Of a stretch of DNA of 64,000 nt, positions 12,419 through 22,702 are shown piece by piece. Numbering within the stretch: position 1 is the first letter of the stretch; each line of letters opens with the position of its first letter. Under the pieces are notes generated by a model. The model ran no database searches. It saw nothing but the letters and a program-made list of their open reading frames with translations, and had not been told where the DNA came from. The stretch spans positions 1,144,660-1,208,659 of the forward strand of contig QEOQ01000670.1 in the NCBI GenBank assembly GCA_010279815.1. The letters are read 5' to 3'. The stretch is from Brachionus plicatilis (Eukaryota > Rotifera > Eurotatoria > Ploima > Brachionidae). The translations under genes and the position numbers were made by a program.

Positions 12419-12997
12419 ATGAATCGTAAAAAATTCAAAGCGAACAGTTGCCTGCTCCTGGCCATTTTGACCATGTGCTCGAGCATTCGTGCTCAACTCC
12501 TGCTCGACTCGGACCTTATGATCAAAGAAATCGACTATGACTCGCAAGACCTGCTGCCTGAAAAAGAAATAGTTTACATGAGAGAAAAACGCGACGACGA
12601 CGACGGCGACGTGGGCTCAGGAAGCTTTGACTTTACGCCTCTCGTCGAATCTAACAAAAACAGCTCAGTTTTTTTCAATGCCACCCGAGCCATTAATCTA
12701 GATTCAATTACCGTGGTGGTTAATAGCAATCAAGAGTCGACATTTCAGAGCGTATTCGTCATAGTCGCCTCGGCGATCGGCGGCCTCGTAGCCATCACAC
12801 TTATCATTGCCATCATTTTACTCGCTTGCTATGTGAAAAAAAGATATCCAGTTAGTCCAAGTCGAGCAATAGCGTCAGCACCACCTCCACCTCCACCTTC
12901 TGGCACTGTTCGTGCCTATAACAAAAATGAGACAAATGACAAAAAGACCAGGAGAATCAATGTGACTAATACGACCATGACCGAAATAGAGATCTAG
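12419..12997 (+). CDS. Small type I membrane protein, syndecan-like
   Basis: 192 aa in one exon. Residues 1-25 look like a signal peptide (hydrophobic LLLAILTMCSSIRA, then Q). The ectodomain is short and acidic, with DDDDGDVGSGSFD: Ser-Gly dipeptides in acidic context, the usual glycosaminoglycan attachment signal. N-glycosylation sequons NSS and NAT follow. A single membrane segment (about 110-137: VFVIVASAIGGLVAITLIIA...) ends in the stop-transfer KKRYP. The cytoplasmic tail has a PPPPPP run and a C-terminal TEIEI that could bind a PDZ domain. This layout resembles syndecans, but the conserved syndecan C1 motif and terminal EFYA are absent, so true orthology is doubtful. It has markedly higher GC than its surroundings. 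Alternative: a lineage-specific adhesion or signalling adaptor. Confidence 0.75.
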   Translation: MNRKKFKANSCLLLAILTMCSSIRAQLLLDSDLMIKEIDYDSQDLLPEKEIVYMREKRDDDDGDVGSGSFDFTPLVESNKNSSVFFNATRAINLDSITVVVNSNQESTFQSVFVIVASAIGGLVAITLIIAIILLACYVKKRYPVSPSRAIASAPPPPPPSGTVRAYNKNETNDKKTRRINVTNTTMTEIEI

Positions 12998-14571
12998 TGA
13001 CTGACTGACCTCTCTCCTATTGAGACTTAATCGGACATCTTATTTAAAGATTGTTTGTTTCGGTGAGATAAGCAATTTTTTTCTATCCAAATGTATATAA
13101 GCAGCATATGACTTAAATGTTGATACAAATACAGCAAAAGTAAAATAGCTGCCAAGCTATCAAATTAATTTATTTACTCTTTTTTAAAATAAATTTTTAA
13201 AATTTAATTATTGTTTTTATTTTTTTTTTTAACTAACAAAATTTTAATGGTGGTTTTAAGACACATTGATTTTATTATCTTTTAAATATTGATTGTAAAT
13301 TAGAAATTACATTTTAAATTTCATAATTATTTTTAGATTTATTTATCATTTTTATTAAGTTAATAAAATTTTCTATTCTTATATTTTTGTTTTTTTTTTT
13401 TATTATTTGTTTGTTGTTGTTGAAAATAAATTGGTCTAAAAATATAAAAATAAGAATTGTGTGGCTGTAAAACCTATGAAAATTAAGCGACGAGTTAACT
13501 GAGCAAATTCTATTTAAATAAGAATGTCTCTATTGACACATTATATGTCAATAAATTTATAAAATTGAAAAAGAATGTGTCTGTAAAAAATTAAATATAA
13601 ACACATACTACGTCATTAATATTTTTTTTATTTGTTTATCTGTGACGAGCAAAGCTGCGTCAACAGTCACTTCGCTTAAATAAATAGAGAATAAGCAAAA
13701 TGTAGTCAAATTTGTTCTTTGTAATGCCTCTGTGGGTAAATTTTTTGAATTTAAATTTTAAAATAAAAAATTTTTTTTTCTAATTTTGCAACAAAAAAAA
13801 AAATAGCTGTAAAAGAAGTACTAAAAATATAATGAGAAAATAAAATTCTTTTATTAATCAAAAAGTGGAATTAGAAAATCGCTTATGGCTTTAACCTATT
13901 ATTACTTAATTGTTGACCACAAACCATTTGAACCATTTTAATGATGAAACCTTTAAATTTTTACTTTTTATATTTTAAATTTGATCATAAGGTTTCGATT
14001 AGTTAAAAGTTTGTATAGAAAAAATAGCTCGAATTTTGCACAATATTAAAATAAAATATCAAAGAGTATATTCTATTTAATTGATCAAATAGATTAGTTA
14101 TTTTCAATTGCTAATTTTTTAAAATTTAATATTTTTTATCTGATCGATTTTTATCTGATATTTTAATTAATTAGCCACAAAAAAATCACTCACTAACTGG
14201 ACCACCTCCAAAACTAATTTTATTCAACAAAAAAAAAGCTATTTTTCATATTTCTGGAACTTATTCTTTTAACATAGCTTCTTTTGTATTTTTCTATTAA
14301 TCTCGTTTCATTTTTAAAAAATTCAAAAAGTTTTTCAAGAACAATAAAAAATTTATGCCAAATTACTTTGGTTAATTTTTGCCTGTTTCAGTATTTTTGT
14401 GTTTTTTTCAATATTGGCTCTCTTTTTGAAATGTAATAAAAAAAAAAGACAAGTTAAATTTGTTTTAACACTTTTACAAAAAATATAAAATCCACATTTC
14501 TAACAATTATCAAATTAAAATCTAATTCGTGTTATAATTGTTAAAAATTAATCTTGAAAAATATTTTTTCA
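12998..14571. other. Intergenic, AT-rich
   Basis: 3' UTR of the membrane-protein gene and upstream region of ALDH16A1. Several poly-T/poly-A runs occur. No ORF over 60 codons with coding character, RNA gene or repeat is recognised. Confidence 0.55.
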
Positions 14572-17122
14572 ATGTCTGCTTTGAACCCTTCACTTTCAAA
14601 TATCAAAAAAGTTTTCACCAGTTTGAGCTATGATCCAGTTTTGGACAGTGATGCTGCCCTGAAGGTTTTAAAATAATAATATTGTAATTAAAAAAATAAA
14701 AAAATTTTATTAAATAAATTTTTAGTCCTGGATTACGGCTCACAATAATGGAACATTTGCTCCGATTATTAATGGTCAATATCACAAGATTGAAGAAAAA
14801 AAATGTTTCGATGTAAAGAACCCTTTTAATGGAAACATTCTGGCCAAATTGGTCGACTGTGATAAACATCTAGTTAATCAAGCAATAGAATCGAGTGTAA
14901 GCTCGGCCAAATCTTGGTCTTCTCTTGACCAAACTGACCGAGAAAGAATAGTGTACAATATGGCACGAAATGTTCAAAAACATTTGAATATGCTAGTTGC
15001 ATGTGAAAGTGTGTGCTCTGGCCGAACTAGCCGAGAAGTCAAAGATTTAGACATTGCCCAAGTTATCAAGACATTGTACTATTACGCTGGATCGTCAGCT
15101 CTCCTTGATCTTCAAGACTATAGTCCAGTCGGCACAGTTGCAATCTTTGGATACTCAGATTCATCTCTTCTATCATTAGTAAACAAACTTGCTGCAGCGC
15201 TTGTGTCCGGCAATACTTGTCTCATTATTCCACACAAACTAAATCCCCTAAGTGCATTTATGTTTGTTGACATAGCCGCTGAGTCTGGCCTACCATCTGG
15301 AGTCGTAAATGTTGTCACTTGTCAGAGTAATGAAATTTACAATCTTGTTTCAAGTGATTCAAGAATTGGTTGCATTTGCTTTGACGGAAAGACGAGCACA
15401 GGTCAAGAGTTAATAAAGCAAAGTTCGGTGAATCCATGGGCGAAATTGTTGCTCTGTGTTGAAGGCAAGTCATCAATGATTGTGTATGAATCGGCGGACG
15501 TTGACAGTGCCATTGAAACAGCAGTGGACGGGTGTCTCTATTCAAATGGTCAGCATCGCTACTCGTTGAATAAAATTTTTGTTCAAGAAAATATCTATGA
15601 GAGCTTCTTGCGCAAACTAGAGTGTCGATTTGACAAATTGAGACAAGGCAATCACATGGACAAATGCAATGATATTGGTTGTTTGATTGACAAGAATGAT
15701 TTGGATAAGTTTAGAAGAGCTTTGAGTGAGGAGGCTAGTGAGTTTGGTGCCAAAGTGAAAACGTTCGCCAACCATGCCCAGCTAACACCAGCAATAATTG
15801 AAAATAGTTCATTGAACTCACAAATTAATTTAAATGAAGTGAATGGACCTTATGTGCTTTTGATTCCTTTCCGAACTGTTAAAGAATCAGTTCAATTGGC
15901 GAACACTTCACGCTTCGCCACTGCTGTGTGTTTGTACTCGCAGAACATAAGCCTTGTGATGGAAGTTGCCTATTTGCTCAATCAGCCGACTGTTTGCATA
16001 AACAGTTTTCCTATTGAACGCGGCGTTCAAACTCGCAAACAAAGCGGAAATTATTCTATTCATGGAGTTGCGAGTGTGAAAAATTTTTTACTTTCAAAAT
16101 GGCAATCAAATAATGATGCACCAACAACAAGTCTTGATCAAGTGCAAAAAAATGTCAAATTGTTTGGAACCTTGAGTGCCGACTCGGCCATTCCTTTGGC
16201 CAGCCATTTGAAACAGGACAAAACTTACAAATTGTACATTGGCGGCAAACAGCAGCGGCCAGATACACAAAGTTCTCGTCAAGTCAAAGACTTTGCCGGA
16301 AAGAGTTATTGTCTGGTGGGAGAAGCGAGTCGAAAAGATGTGAGAAATGCAGTCGAAGCAGCTAATTCGGCCTTTGGTCCATGGTCAAAAAGATCCAATT
16401 TTAACAAAGCCCAAATTCTTTACTATTTTGCCGAAATTTTCACCCAAAAGTCCCAATTGTTTGTGCACAAACTAAAGCAATTGACAAACAAATCGCAATC
16501 AGAATGTGAAAAAGAAATTAAAATGTGCTCACATGTGATCAATTATTTTGCTGGCAAGTGTGATAAATATGTTGGTAGACTGAACGATACAACCGAATAT
16601 GGCTATTTGATGGAAATAAATGAACCACTTGGAGTTGTGGCTATTGTTGGCGGCAGAGGCGCAAAATTTTCTCCTCTTTTAAATATTCTGCAGCATTTGG
16701 TTGGTGCCATTGCTCACGGCAATACCGTAGTACTGGTAGCTGATGAAAACATGCCATTGCCTAGTCTTGATTTGTATGAAATATTCGATACTTGTGACAT
16801 GCCTGCAGGTGTAGTCAACATTCTTACGGGCAACAAGCATCATTTGACAAAATATTTGACCGAACATCAACTAGTCGCCTCTGTTTGGTATCTCTATGAC
16901 CAAAATGAAAATAGTCAAATGGCTGCGTATGAACTAGATGCTCTTCAATTTATCAAATACACGAGCAATTATAGCTTGAAAAAATACTGGTTTGTTCCTT
17001 CAGAAGTACAAGTACAAGACAAGGACCAGACTTTGGACAAGAAGTATTTGAACGAAATCGGATTTAACTCGACGCAACCAAAATATATTCATTTGCCAAT
17101 GGGAATAATTTTTGCCAATTAA
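14572..17122 (+). CDS. ALDH16A1: ALDH16A1-type double aldehyde dehydrogenase (pseudoenzyme)
   Basis: Exons 14572-14664 and 14726-17122, 829 aa (human ALDH16A1 is about 800). The N-terminal KKVFTSLSYDPV matches the family's characteristic IFTSLEYGPV start. Two ALDH domains follow in tandem: residues about 45-470 and a second, shorter one from about 535 (YKLYIGGKQQRP, VRNAVEAANSAFGPWS, LGVVAIVGGRG). In the first domain the loop that normally carries the nucleophilic cysteine (GQxCxxxxR) reads NGQHRYSLNK, so the catalytic Cys is missing. Animal ALDH16A1 proteins also lose this residue and are thought to act as non-enzymatic scaffolds. The start is the first ATG, and exon 1 is supported by homology. 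AATAAA near 17150 is a likely polyadenylation signal. Confidence 0.93.
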
Positions 17123-18399
17123 ATTTTCTAATCATCTAGCAAATTATTGAATAAAATTATTTTAAAAAAAATCTTTTCTTGAATCTTCGAATTTTTTGCT
17201 TGGAAAAAAAGTTAAAGTTTTTAAGTCGTTTCAAAAATGGGACTCCATGGAACAACACCGGCTAGTTTGATCTTTATTTATCATTATTAAAGAATGATTT
17301 TAAATATAAAATTAATTAATTCCGAATAAAAATAAAATTTTAAGAGTCTTTCGAATATAAATTGAAAAACTAAATTGATAAATTAATAATAATAATTAAT
17401 AACATTTTTGCTATTTTATCATTGATTTTGGTTAAAAAATTTCTTTATCAAATTTTCTAAATTTTTCCCAAAAAGAGGGCTAAAGCCGCTTGGACCTGAT
17501 CTGGATTTCACACCCAAATTATATTTAAAAAAAACTTGATTTTAGTTAAAATAAACTAGATTTTTTATTAATTCAGATAATCTTAATCTAAAGTTTGAAT
17601 TACCATTAGTCAGTGATTGTATGCATTCAGTTAACAACTATATAAATGGTGTTGTGAAGTTCTTTTCAATTTAGAAAAACTTTAATAAATTTTTTACTAA
17701 AATAGATAATTTAGTTCGGTAAAATGTTCAATTTTAAGCAAATTGTTTAATGCAATAAAATAAGTCAGAAAATACTCTGCAAATTTCGGCATTTTACACG
17801 CAATTAAAAAGTATTCTAATGAACTGTGCAATTCCTTTGCAGAGTTTTTGCAGACATTTATTTTTGGATTAAGCAAATTTGCTAAATCCGAAAATAAATA
17901 AAATGTTGGTCACGTAAATTTTGTGAAGGAGTTAATAAAATGTCAGCTAAAAATTTAAACTAATATTTTATTAAATTAATTCTCTTGGAGAGAATTAAGT
18001 AGAAAAAGTTGCGAGATGTTTATTTATGAAAAAAATGTCAAATTTGTTTAGTTATCAGAGAAATGTTTGTCAATTAATTAATTAGAGGAATTGGAAATTT
18101 AATCATGCAATCCTTAAAATTATTATAATAAAATAAAAAAAATTTGCATTTTTTCATTGAAAAAGAAAATAATTCTATTCAATACACATAAATCATATGC
18201 CGACTAGAAATATCAAGATATTCACCGTCAATTATCTATTATCATAATTTAGAATTTAATTTTTTTCTTAAATCCAGATTTATGATCCACTCATTGAGAG
18301 CAACTCTTTTTCTGGTTCAAATTTATCCAAGCTGTTTTTATTAATTAGAAAAAAATTAAAAAAAAAATTCAACAAGAAAAATTTAGATTTTTTAAAGCA
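17123..18399. other. Intergenic; contains a MITE copy
   Basis: Between ALDH16A1 and the V-ATPase pair. Apart from the MITE at 17649-17930 listed separately, only AT-rich sequence is seen; 18300-18399 is the likely promoter and 5' UTR of the V-ATPase gene. Confidence 0.5.
17649..17930. mobile_element. MITE (GTTGTGAAGTTC family), degenerate copy
   Basis: The left end GGTGTTGTGAAGTTCTTTTCAATTTAG closely follows the left end of the element at 21507-21862, and so do the next 200 bp, including the core at 17797-17815 (CACGCAATTAAAAAGTATT) and TTGCAGAGTTTTTGCAGA. The right arm keeps GGATTAAGCAAATTTGCT and then diverges, ending near TTTTGTGAAG. There is no ORF, so it depends on a transposase elsewhere. 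Confidence 0.75.
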
Positions 18400-19011
18400 A
18401 TGGGCTACGGAAATTTGTCGATCGGAGCGGTCTCTATTTCCACCGCACTTTCAATCTACTTTGGTCTAACCTACATGCTGACCAATTATGGTTTTCGTTT
18501 CGATATTGGTTGGTATTTGACGTCAATAACTCCGTACATGTGGGCTTGTGTTGGTATTAGTTTGGCCATTTCACTGAGTGTGGTCGGTGCAGCTACTGGC
18601 ATTTATTCGACTGGAGTCTCAATCGTTGGCGGCGGCGTTAAAGCTCCGAGGATTAGAACAAAAAATTTGGTAAGCATCATTTTCTGTGAAGCTGTGGCAA
18701 TTTATGGCATCATAATGGCAATTGTTTTGTCCAACAACATTGAAAACAGTGTTCTCGATTCGGTTGTACAAAAAAATTACAATGCCGGATTTAAATTGTT
18801 TGGCGCCGGTCTTACTGTTGGTTTGTCGAATTTGTTTTGTGGCATTGCAATCGGAGCTGTCGGCTCTGGAGCAGCGCTAGCCGATGCCCAGAATCCATCT
18901 TTGTTTGTCAAAATACTGATTGTGGAAATTTTTGCATCGGCTATTGGACTTTTTGGTCTTATAGTGTCAATACTGCAATCGTCTGGCGCTCGAATCGGCG
19001 ACAAAAACTAA
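18400..19011 (+). CDS. ATP6V0B: V-type H+-ATPase 21-kDa proteolipid subunit c'' (copy 1)
   Basis: 203 aa, single exon, about the length of animal ATP6V0B. Five hydrophobic segments are visible. [18 protein letters not shown], then the conserved [27 protein letters not shown] carries the membrane-buried glutamate (FCEA) that binds and carries the proton. [32 protein letters not shown] and [19 protein letters not shown] follow. The protein is part of the Vo rotor ring that acidifies vesicles and organelles. The family assignment is very secure. A second copy lies 288 bp downstream on the same strand. Confidence 0.97.
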   Translation: MGYGNLSIGAVSISTALSIYFGLTYMLTNYGFRFDIGWYLTSITPYMWACVGISLAISLSVVGAATGIYSTGVSIVGGGVKAPRIRTKNLVSIIFCEAVAIYGIIMAIVLSNNIENSVLDSVVQKNYNAGFKLFGAGLTVGLSNLFCGIAIGAVGSGAALADAQNPSLFVKILIVEIFASAIGLFGLIVSILQSSGARIGDKN

Positions 19012-19298
19012 TCATCCTTTGACTATTTATAACTTTATTTTTATTCCTCTATTTATTTATTTATATTATTATAGAAATAAACATAACTGAGTCAATTAGC
19101 TACGTTTAAAGTCGTTCCTTTACAAAAAAATTAAGAAACAAATTTTTTCATTTCTATGTGATATTTTAATAAAGTTTTGTGTTGAATTTTTCTTTCTTTT
19201 TTTTCTAGCCTCATGACTTAAAAGATAATAAAAGATAATTTTTTATTTTTTTTTTATTTTTCAAAAAATAATAATAATCACAAGATAAAGTTAAAGAA

Positions 19299-19969
19299 AT
19301 GAAAATTTTAAATAAGTTTACGATTGGGGCCAGCTCGTTGTCATTGCTGCTGTTTATTTATGCCGGTCTAACTTACATGTTCACTGGTTACGGCTTTAGA
19401 TTTGACATTGGCTGGCTGTTGACATCGCTTAATCCGTACATGTGGGCTGGTTTAGGAGTGGCCTCGGCTGTTTCTTTAAGTGTAATCGGTGCTGCCATTG
19501 GCATATTTTCGATAGGCTCCTCGATTCTGGGAGGCGGTGTAAAAGCGCCACGAATTCGAACAAAAAACTTAGTTAGCATCGTATTCTGTGAGGCAGCTGC
19601 CATTTATGGAATCATAATGTCGGTAGTAATTAGCAATGGAATCAACAATCAGAGTGTTTCAAGTCAAGAGACAATTATGTCCGATTACAGAGGTGGTTAT
19701 CGTCTTTTCGGCGCAGGTCTAACGGTCGGATGGTCAAATCTATTTTGTGGTATTGCTCTTGGCGTTGTAGGTTCAGGCGCTGCATTGGCTGATGCTCAAA
19801 ATCCCACTTTATTTGTTAAAATTTTAATAGTTGAAATATTTGCTTCGGCCATTGGACTCTTTGGTAAACAATTTTTTTTAACATTTAATTTAAAATTAAT
19901 CAATTTTTGATCAAAGGGCTTATTGTTTCTATTTTAATTTCGTCTGGAAGTAAAATTGGAAAGTCATGA
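19299..19969 (+). CDS. ATP6V0B: V-type H+-ATPase subunit c'' (copy 2, tandem paralogue)
   Basis: Exons 19299-19863 and 19917-19969, 205 aa. It is colinear with copy 1 and keeps all key segments: [45 protein letters not shown] with the proton-carrying Glu, and [12 protein letters not shown]. The last exon supplies [16 protein letters not shown]; without splicing at GT 19864 / AG 19916 the frame runs into intron sequence and loses the C-terminal helix. This 53-bp intron is absent at the matching site of copy 1. The two copies differ mainly in the N-terminus and in the lumenal loop after the glutamate ([13 protein letters not shown] here), which suggests functional divergence or tissue-specific use. 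It is convergent with the P450 gene, 87 bp away. Confidence 0.95.
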
Positions 19970-20056
19970 GTCATGAGTTTTCTGAACAAAAATATAAAAT
20001 TTAATTAAAGATTTTTTTTGATTTTTTAAATTTTTTTCATAAAAAAATAAAAAAAT

Positions 20057-22388
20057 TTATTCTCTTTTTTTTAAAAAAATTTTTAGACCATTTTTTGGTC
20101 TACGAACTATTGTTTCTATTATTTCCAATTCAATGGGAAAATTTTCAGTTGGCAACAATTCAAAATTTATCAACAATTTGCATAAGGCTATCTTTAATTC
20201 AAGCAAAGCAAATTTCATTCCCAAGCAGTATCTAGGTCCATTGCCAAATGCCATAAATGCTAGTGGGTTTCTTTTAACTTCATGTCGTTTTGGATAAAAT
20301 AAATTCGGATTGACTGGGCCCCAAAGTTCTGCATCAAAATGCAAACTCATCACATCGATAGATATTACAAGATCTTTTGGAATCATGATGCCCTTAACCC
20401 ATGTTGTTTTTGTGCATCGTCTATTCACTGCCCTTTTAAATCTTTTGTTTTAATAAAAATATTTAAAAAAATTTATAAGGTCTTACGGATTAGCTAGTGG
20501 ATAAAATCTAAGAACTTCTTTCAAGAAAAAATCTAAATATTCAATTTTTTGCACATTTTCCGAATCTATTTGCCGGTCAGAACTAAAATGTGATTTAATT
20601 ATTTGATAAAGTTTTTTTTGTTCATCTTGATATTTGACCAGAACAAAACAAGCATAAGTCAGGGCCGAACTTGTTGTTTCGTATCCAGCAAGCATAAAAG
20701 ATATTAAATTTAATTTAATTCCCTATAAGAGCAAAAAATTGATAATTATTTTAATTATTTAAATTTTTTTCTTTTTAATTTACATTAATTGAAAGCTTTT
20801 TATCAAGTGGAGCATTGTTGAATTCTGAAGCTAATTTGGTGTAATCAATGTCAGCCTCGGCGTCAATCAAAAGTTGTAAATAATCTCTTCTTCTGTTTTC
20901 ATCGCATTTTCTAATTTCAACAATTTTGAATAAATGGTTCATGAACCAGTAAAGTGGATCGTATTTGGTAAAATCTATAAATCGATTTAGATAGTTTTCA
21001 GAAAAAAGTGCTAATTTTAAAATGATATCTTGAAATTCATGCAAATAATTTGTAACAAAACTAATTGCATTTTCTTTGCCGAGGAATAAAAATATAGCTT
21101 CAGATCTTCGATTGTATTCATTTTGTGGATTTTCCTGTATTTTTGCATCAATTCCAAAAGCACAACTCCAAATACTATCCATGGTAAATCTCTTAAAAAA
21201 TCTGTTCATTTTCAAAAAGTTTGAAAAAATAAAATATATTTATTTGATTTGACTAAAATATTACTCAGAAATGTCAATTTCATTTTGTATCTCTTTTTCC
21301 AAAATAAAATTTAAACGATTCGTACAATTGATTAGTAAATGGGATAAATCTCTTAGTTTAGCTGAAGAAAATGTTGGATTTACAATATTTCTTATTATTT
21401 TCCATCTTGTTCCAGACGCAGTAAAAAGCATATGGTCAAGTGAAAAGTCATCTTTTGAACCAGGCACTCTCTTTATTTTAAAATTTAATTTTAATTTGGT
21501 TTTGTTGGGGTTGTGAAGTTCGTTTCAATTCGATCTTTTCAATTCAGAAAAACTTGAATAACTTTTTTACTAAAAGAGATAATTTAGTTCTATAAAATGC
21601 TTAATTATAAGCAAATTTGCTTAATGCAAAAAAATAGGTCTGCAAAATACTCTGCAATTTTCTGCATTTTGCACGCCATTAAAAAGTATTCTAATCAACT
21701 GTGCAAGTATATTGCAGAGTTTTTGCATACATATATTTTCGGATTAAGCAAAGTTGCTTAAACATTAAGCATTTTACAGAACTAAATAATTCCTTATAGT
21801 AAAAAAGGTATTCAAATTTTTCTGAATTGAAACGATCAAATTGAAATGAATTTCACAACCCCGATTTTGTTATTTAAAATAAAATAACTTTTCTTGCCGA
21901 AAAGTTTTTCGACTGTTTGACAAAAACTTCTTGGATCATGTCCAAATCACTGGTGACTAAAATTGGCAAGTGGCCTTGATAATAACCGAAGGTTTTACCG
22001 AGCTGTTTGGTCCATTTCATTAACACCTCTGAGTATTTCTTTTAATTATTAAAAAAAGAAGAATATATAAATTTTTTAGAAGATAAATTAAAATTACATT
22101 ATTTTTAGTAAGTTGTAGATAATTTCCATAAAAAAAAGTATATTCAGGAGTTTTAATACCTCTTTTTTTGAAAAATTTGTACGAAAACCATATTTTTCTA
22201 TTTTTAAAAAATTAAATTTTCATAAAATTTTTCATTTAATATTTTTACCCGATATACAAAGCTGAAAATCCAAGAAAAGAACTCCCGATTAATTTTAACC
22301 AAAAAAATGGATTTTGTAAATAGATAAAAAAATTTCTCGAATTATCGATGATTTGGTTGACAGAAATTTTTAAAATTTTCAAATTCAT
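20057..22388 (-). CDS. Cytochrome P450, CYP3-like, 7 exons
   Basis: Exons in order of transcription: 22388-22249, 22197-22098, 22038-21889, 21470-21265, 21201-20784, 20722-20487, 20441-20057. Phases agree at every junction, giving 544 aa. An N-terminal hydrophobic anchor (FFWLKLIGSSFLGFSALYIG) is followed by a basic stretch and KKRGIKTPEYTFFYGN. The body has GYYQGHLPILVTSDLDMIQEVF, FFKRFTMDSIWSCAFGID, the I-helix oxygen-activation motif AGYETTSSAL, the K-helix ExxR (KEVLRFYP) and the haem-binding loop FGNGPRYCLGMKFA with its cysteine thiolate. FKRFTMD and AGYETTS are typical of the CYP3 clan. It should be a microsomal monooxygenase; the substrate is unknown. Intron 3 (21471-21888) is the only large intron and holds a complete MITE. 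The gene appears intact. Confidence 0.93.
21507..21862. mobile_element. MITE in P450 intron 3
   Basis: 356-bp non-coding element with long terminal inverted repeats. The left arm starts GGGGTTGTGAAGTTCGTTTC. The reverse complement of the right arm starts GGGGTTGTGAAATTCATTTC, and similarity continues for roughly 130 bp (TTTTTACTA, TTTAGTTCT, TAAAATGCTTAAT). Flanking 9-mers GGTTTTGTT (21498-21506) and GATTTTGTT (21863-21871) match at 8 of 9 positions, as expected of a target-site duplication. It carries the shared internal core (21671-21690). Termini starting GG and a 9-bp duplication suggest the Mutator-like or Merlin group. Confidence 0.88.
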
Positions 22389-22702
22389 TCTTTAATAGGT
22401 TCCTTATGGTCAAATCGCCTCAGAATTTATACAACTTGGCCTATAACCTGATAAAATATTTAATTATTTCCAAATTGATGCTAAAAATATTTGTCTTCTA
22501 TTGGAATCATAGTTTATTTTTATCTTAACTTTTAAAAACGATTTAGAAGAGCAATATAAGAAACTACTTTTATATCAAGTAGGCTCTTAAAAAATTAATT
22601 TTTTTTAAATAAATATAATAATACATTGAAAATTTAGATATAAAAATAAAGTCTTTAAAAAATTTTTATTTTAAAAATATTTGTTCTATATTAAGTAATT
22701 GT

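Noticed and set aside
12046..12429. 127-codon ORF before the syndecan-like gene
   Set aside because: Starts at GTG, has no domain and overlaps the next start; more likely 5' flank.
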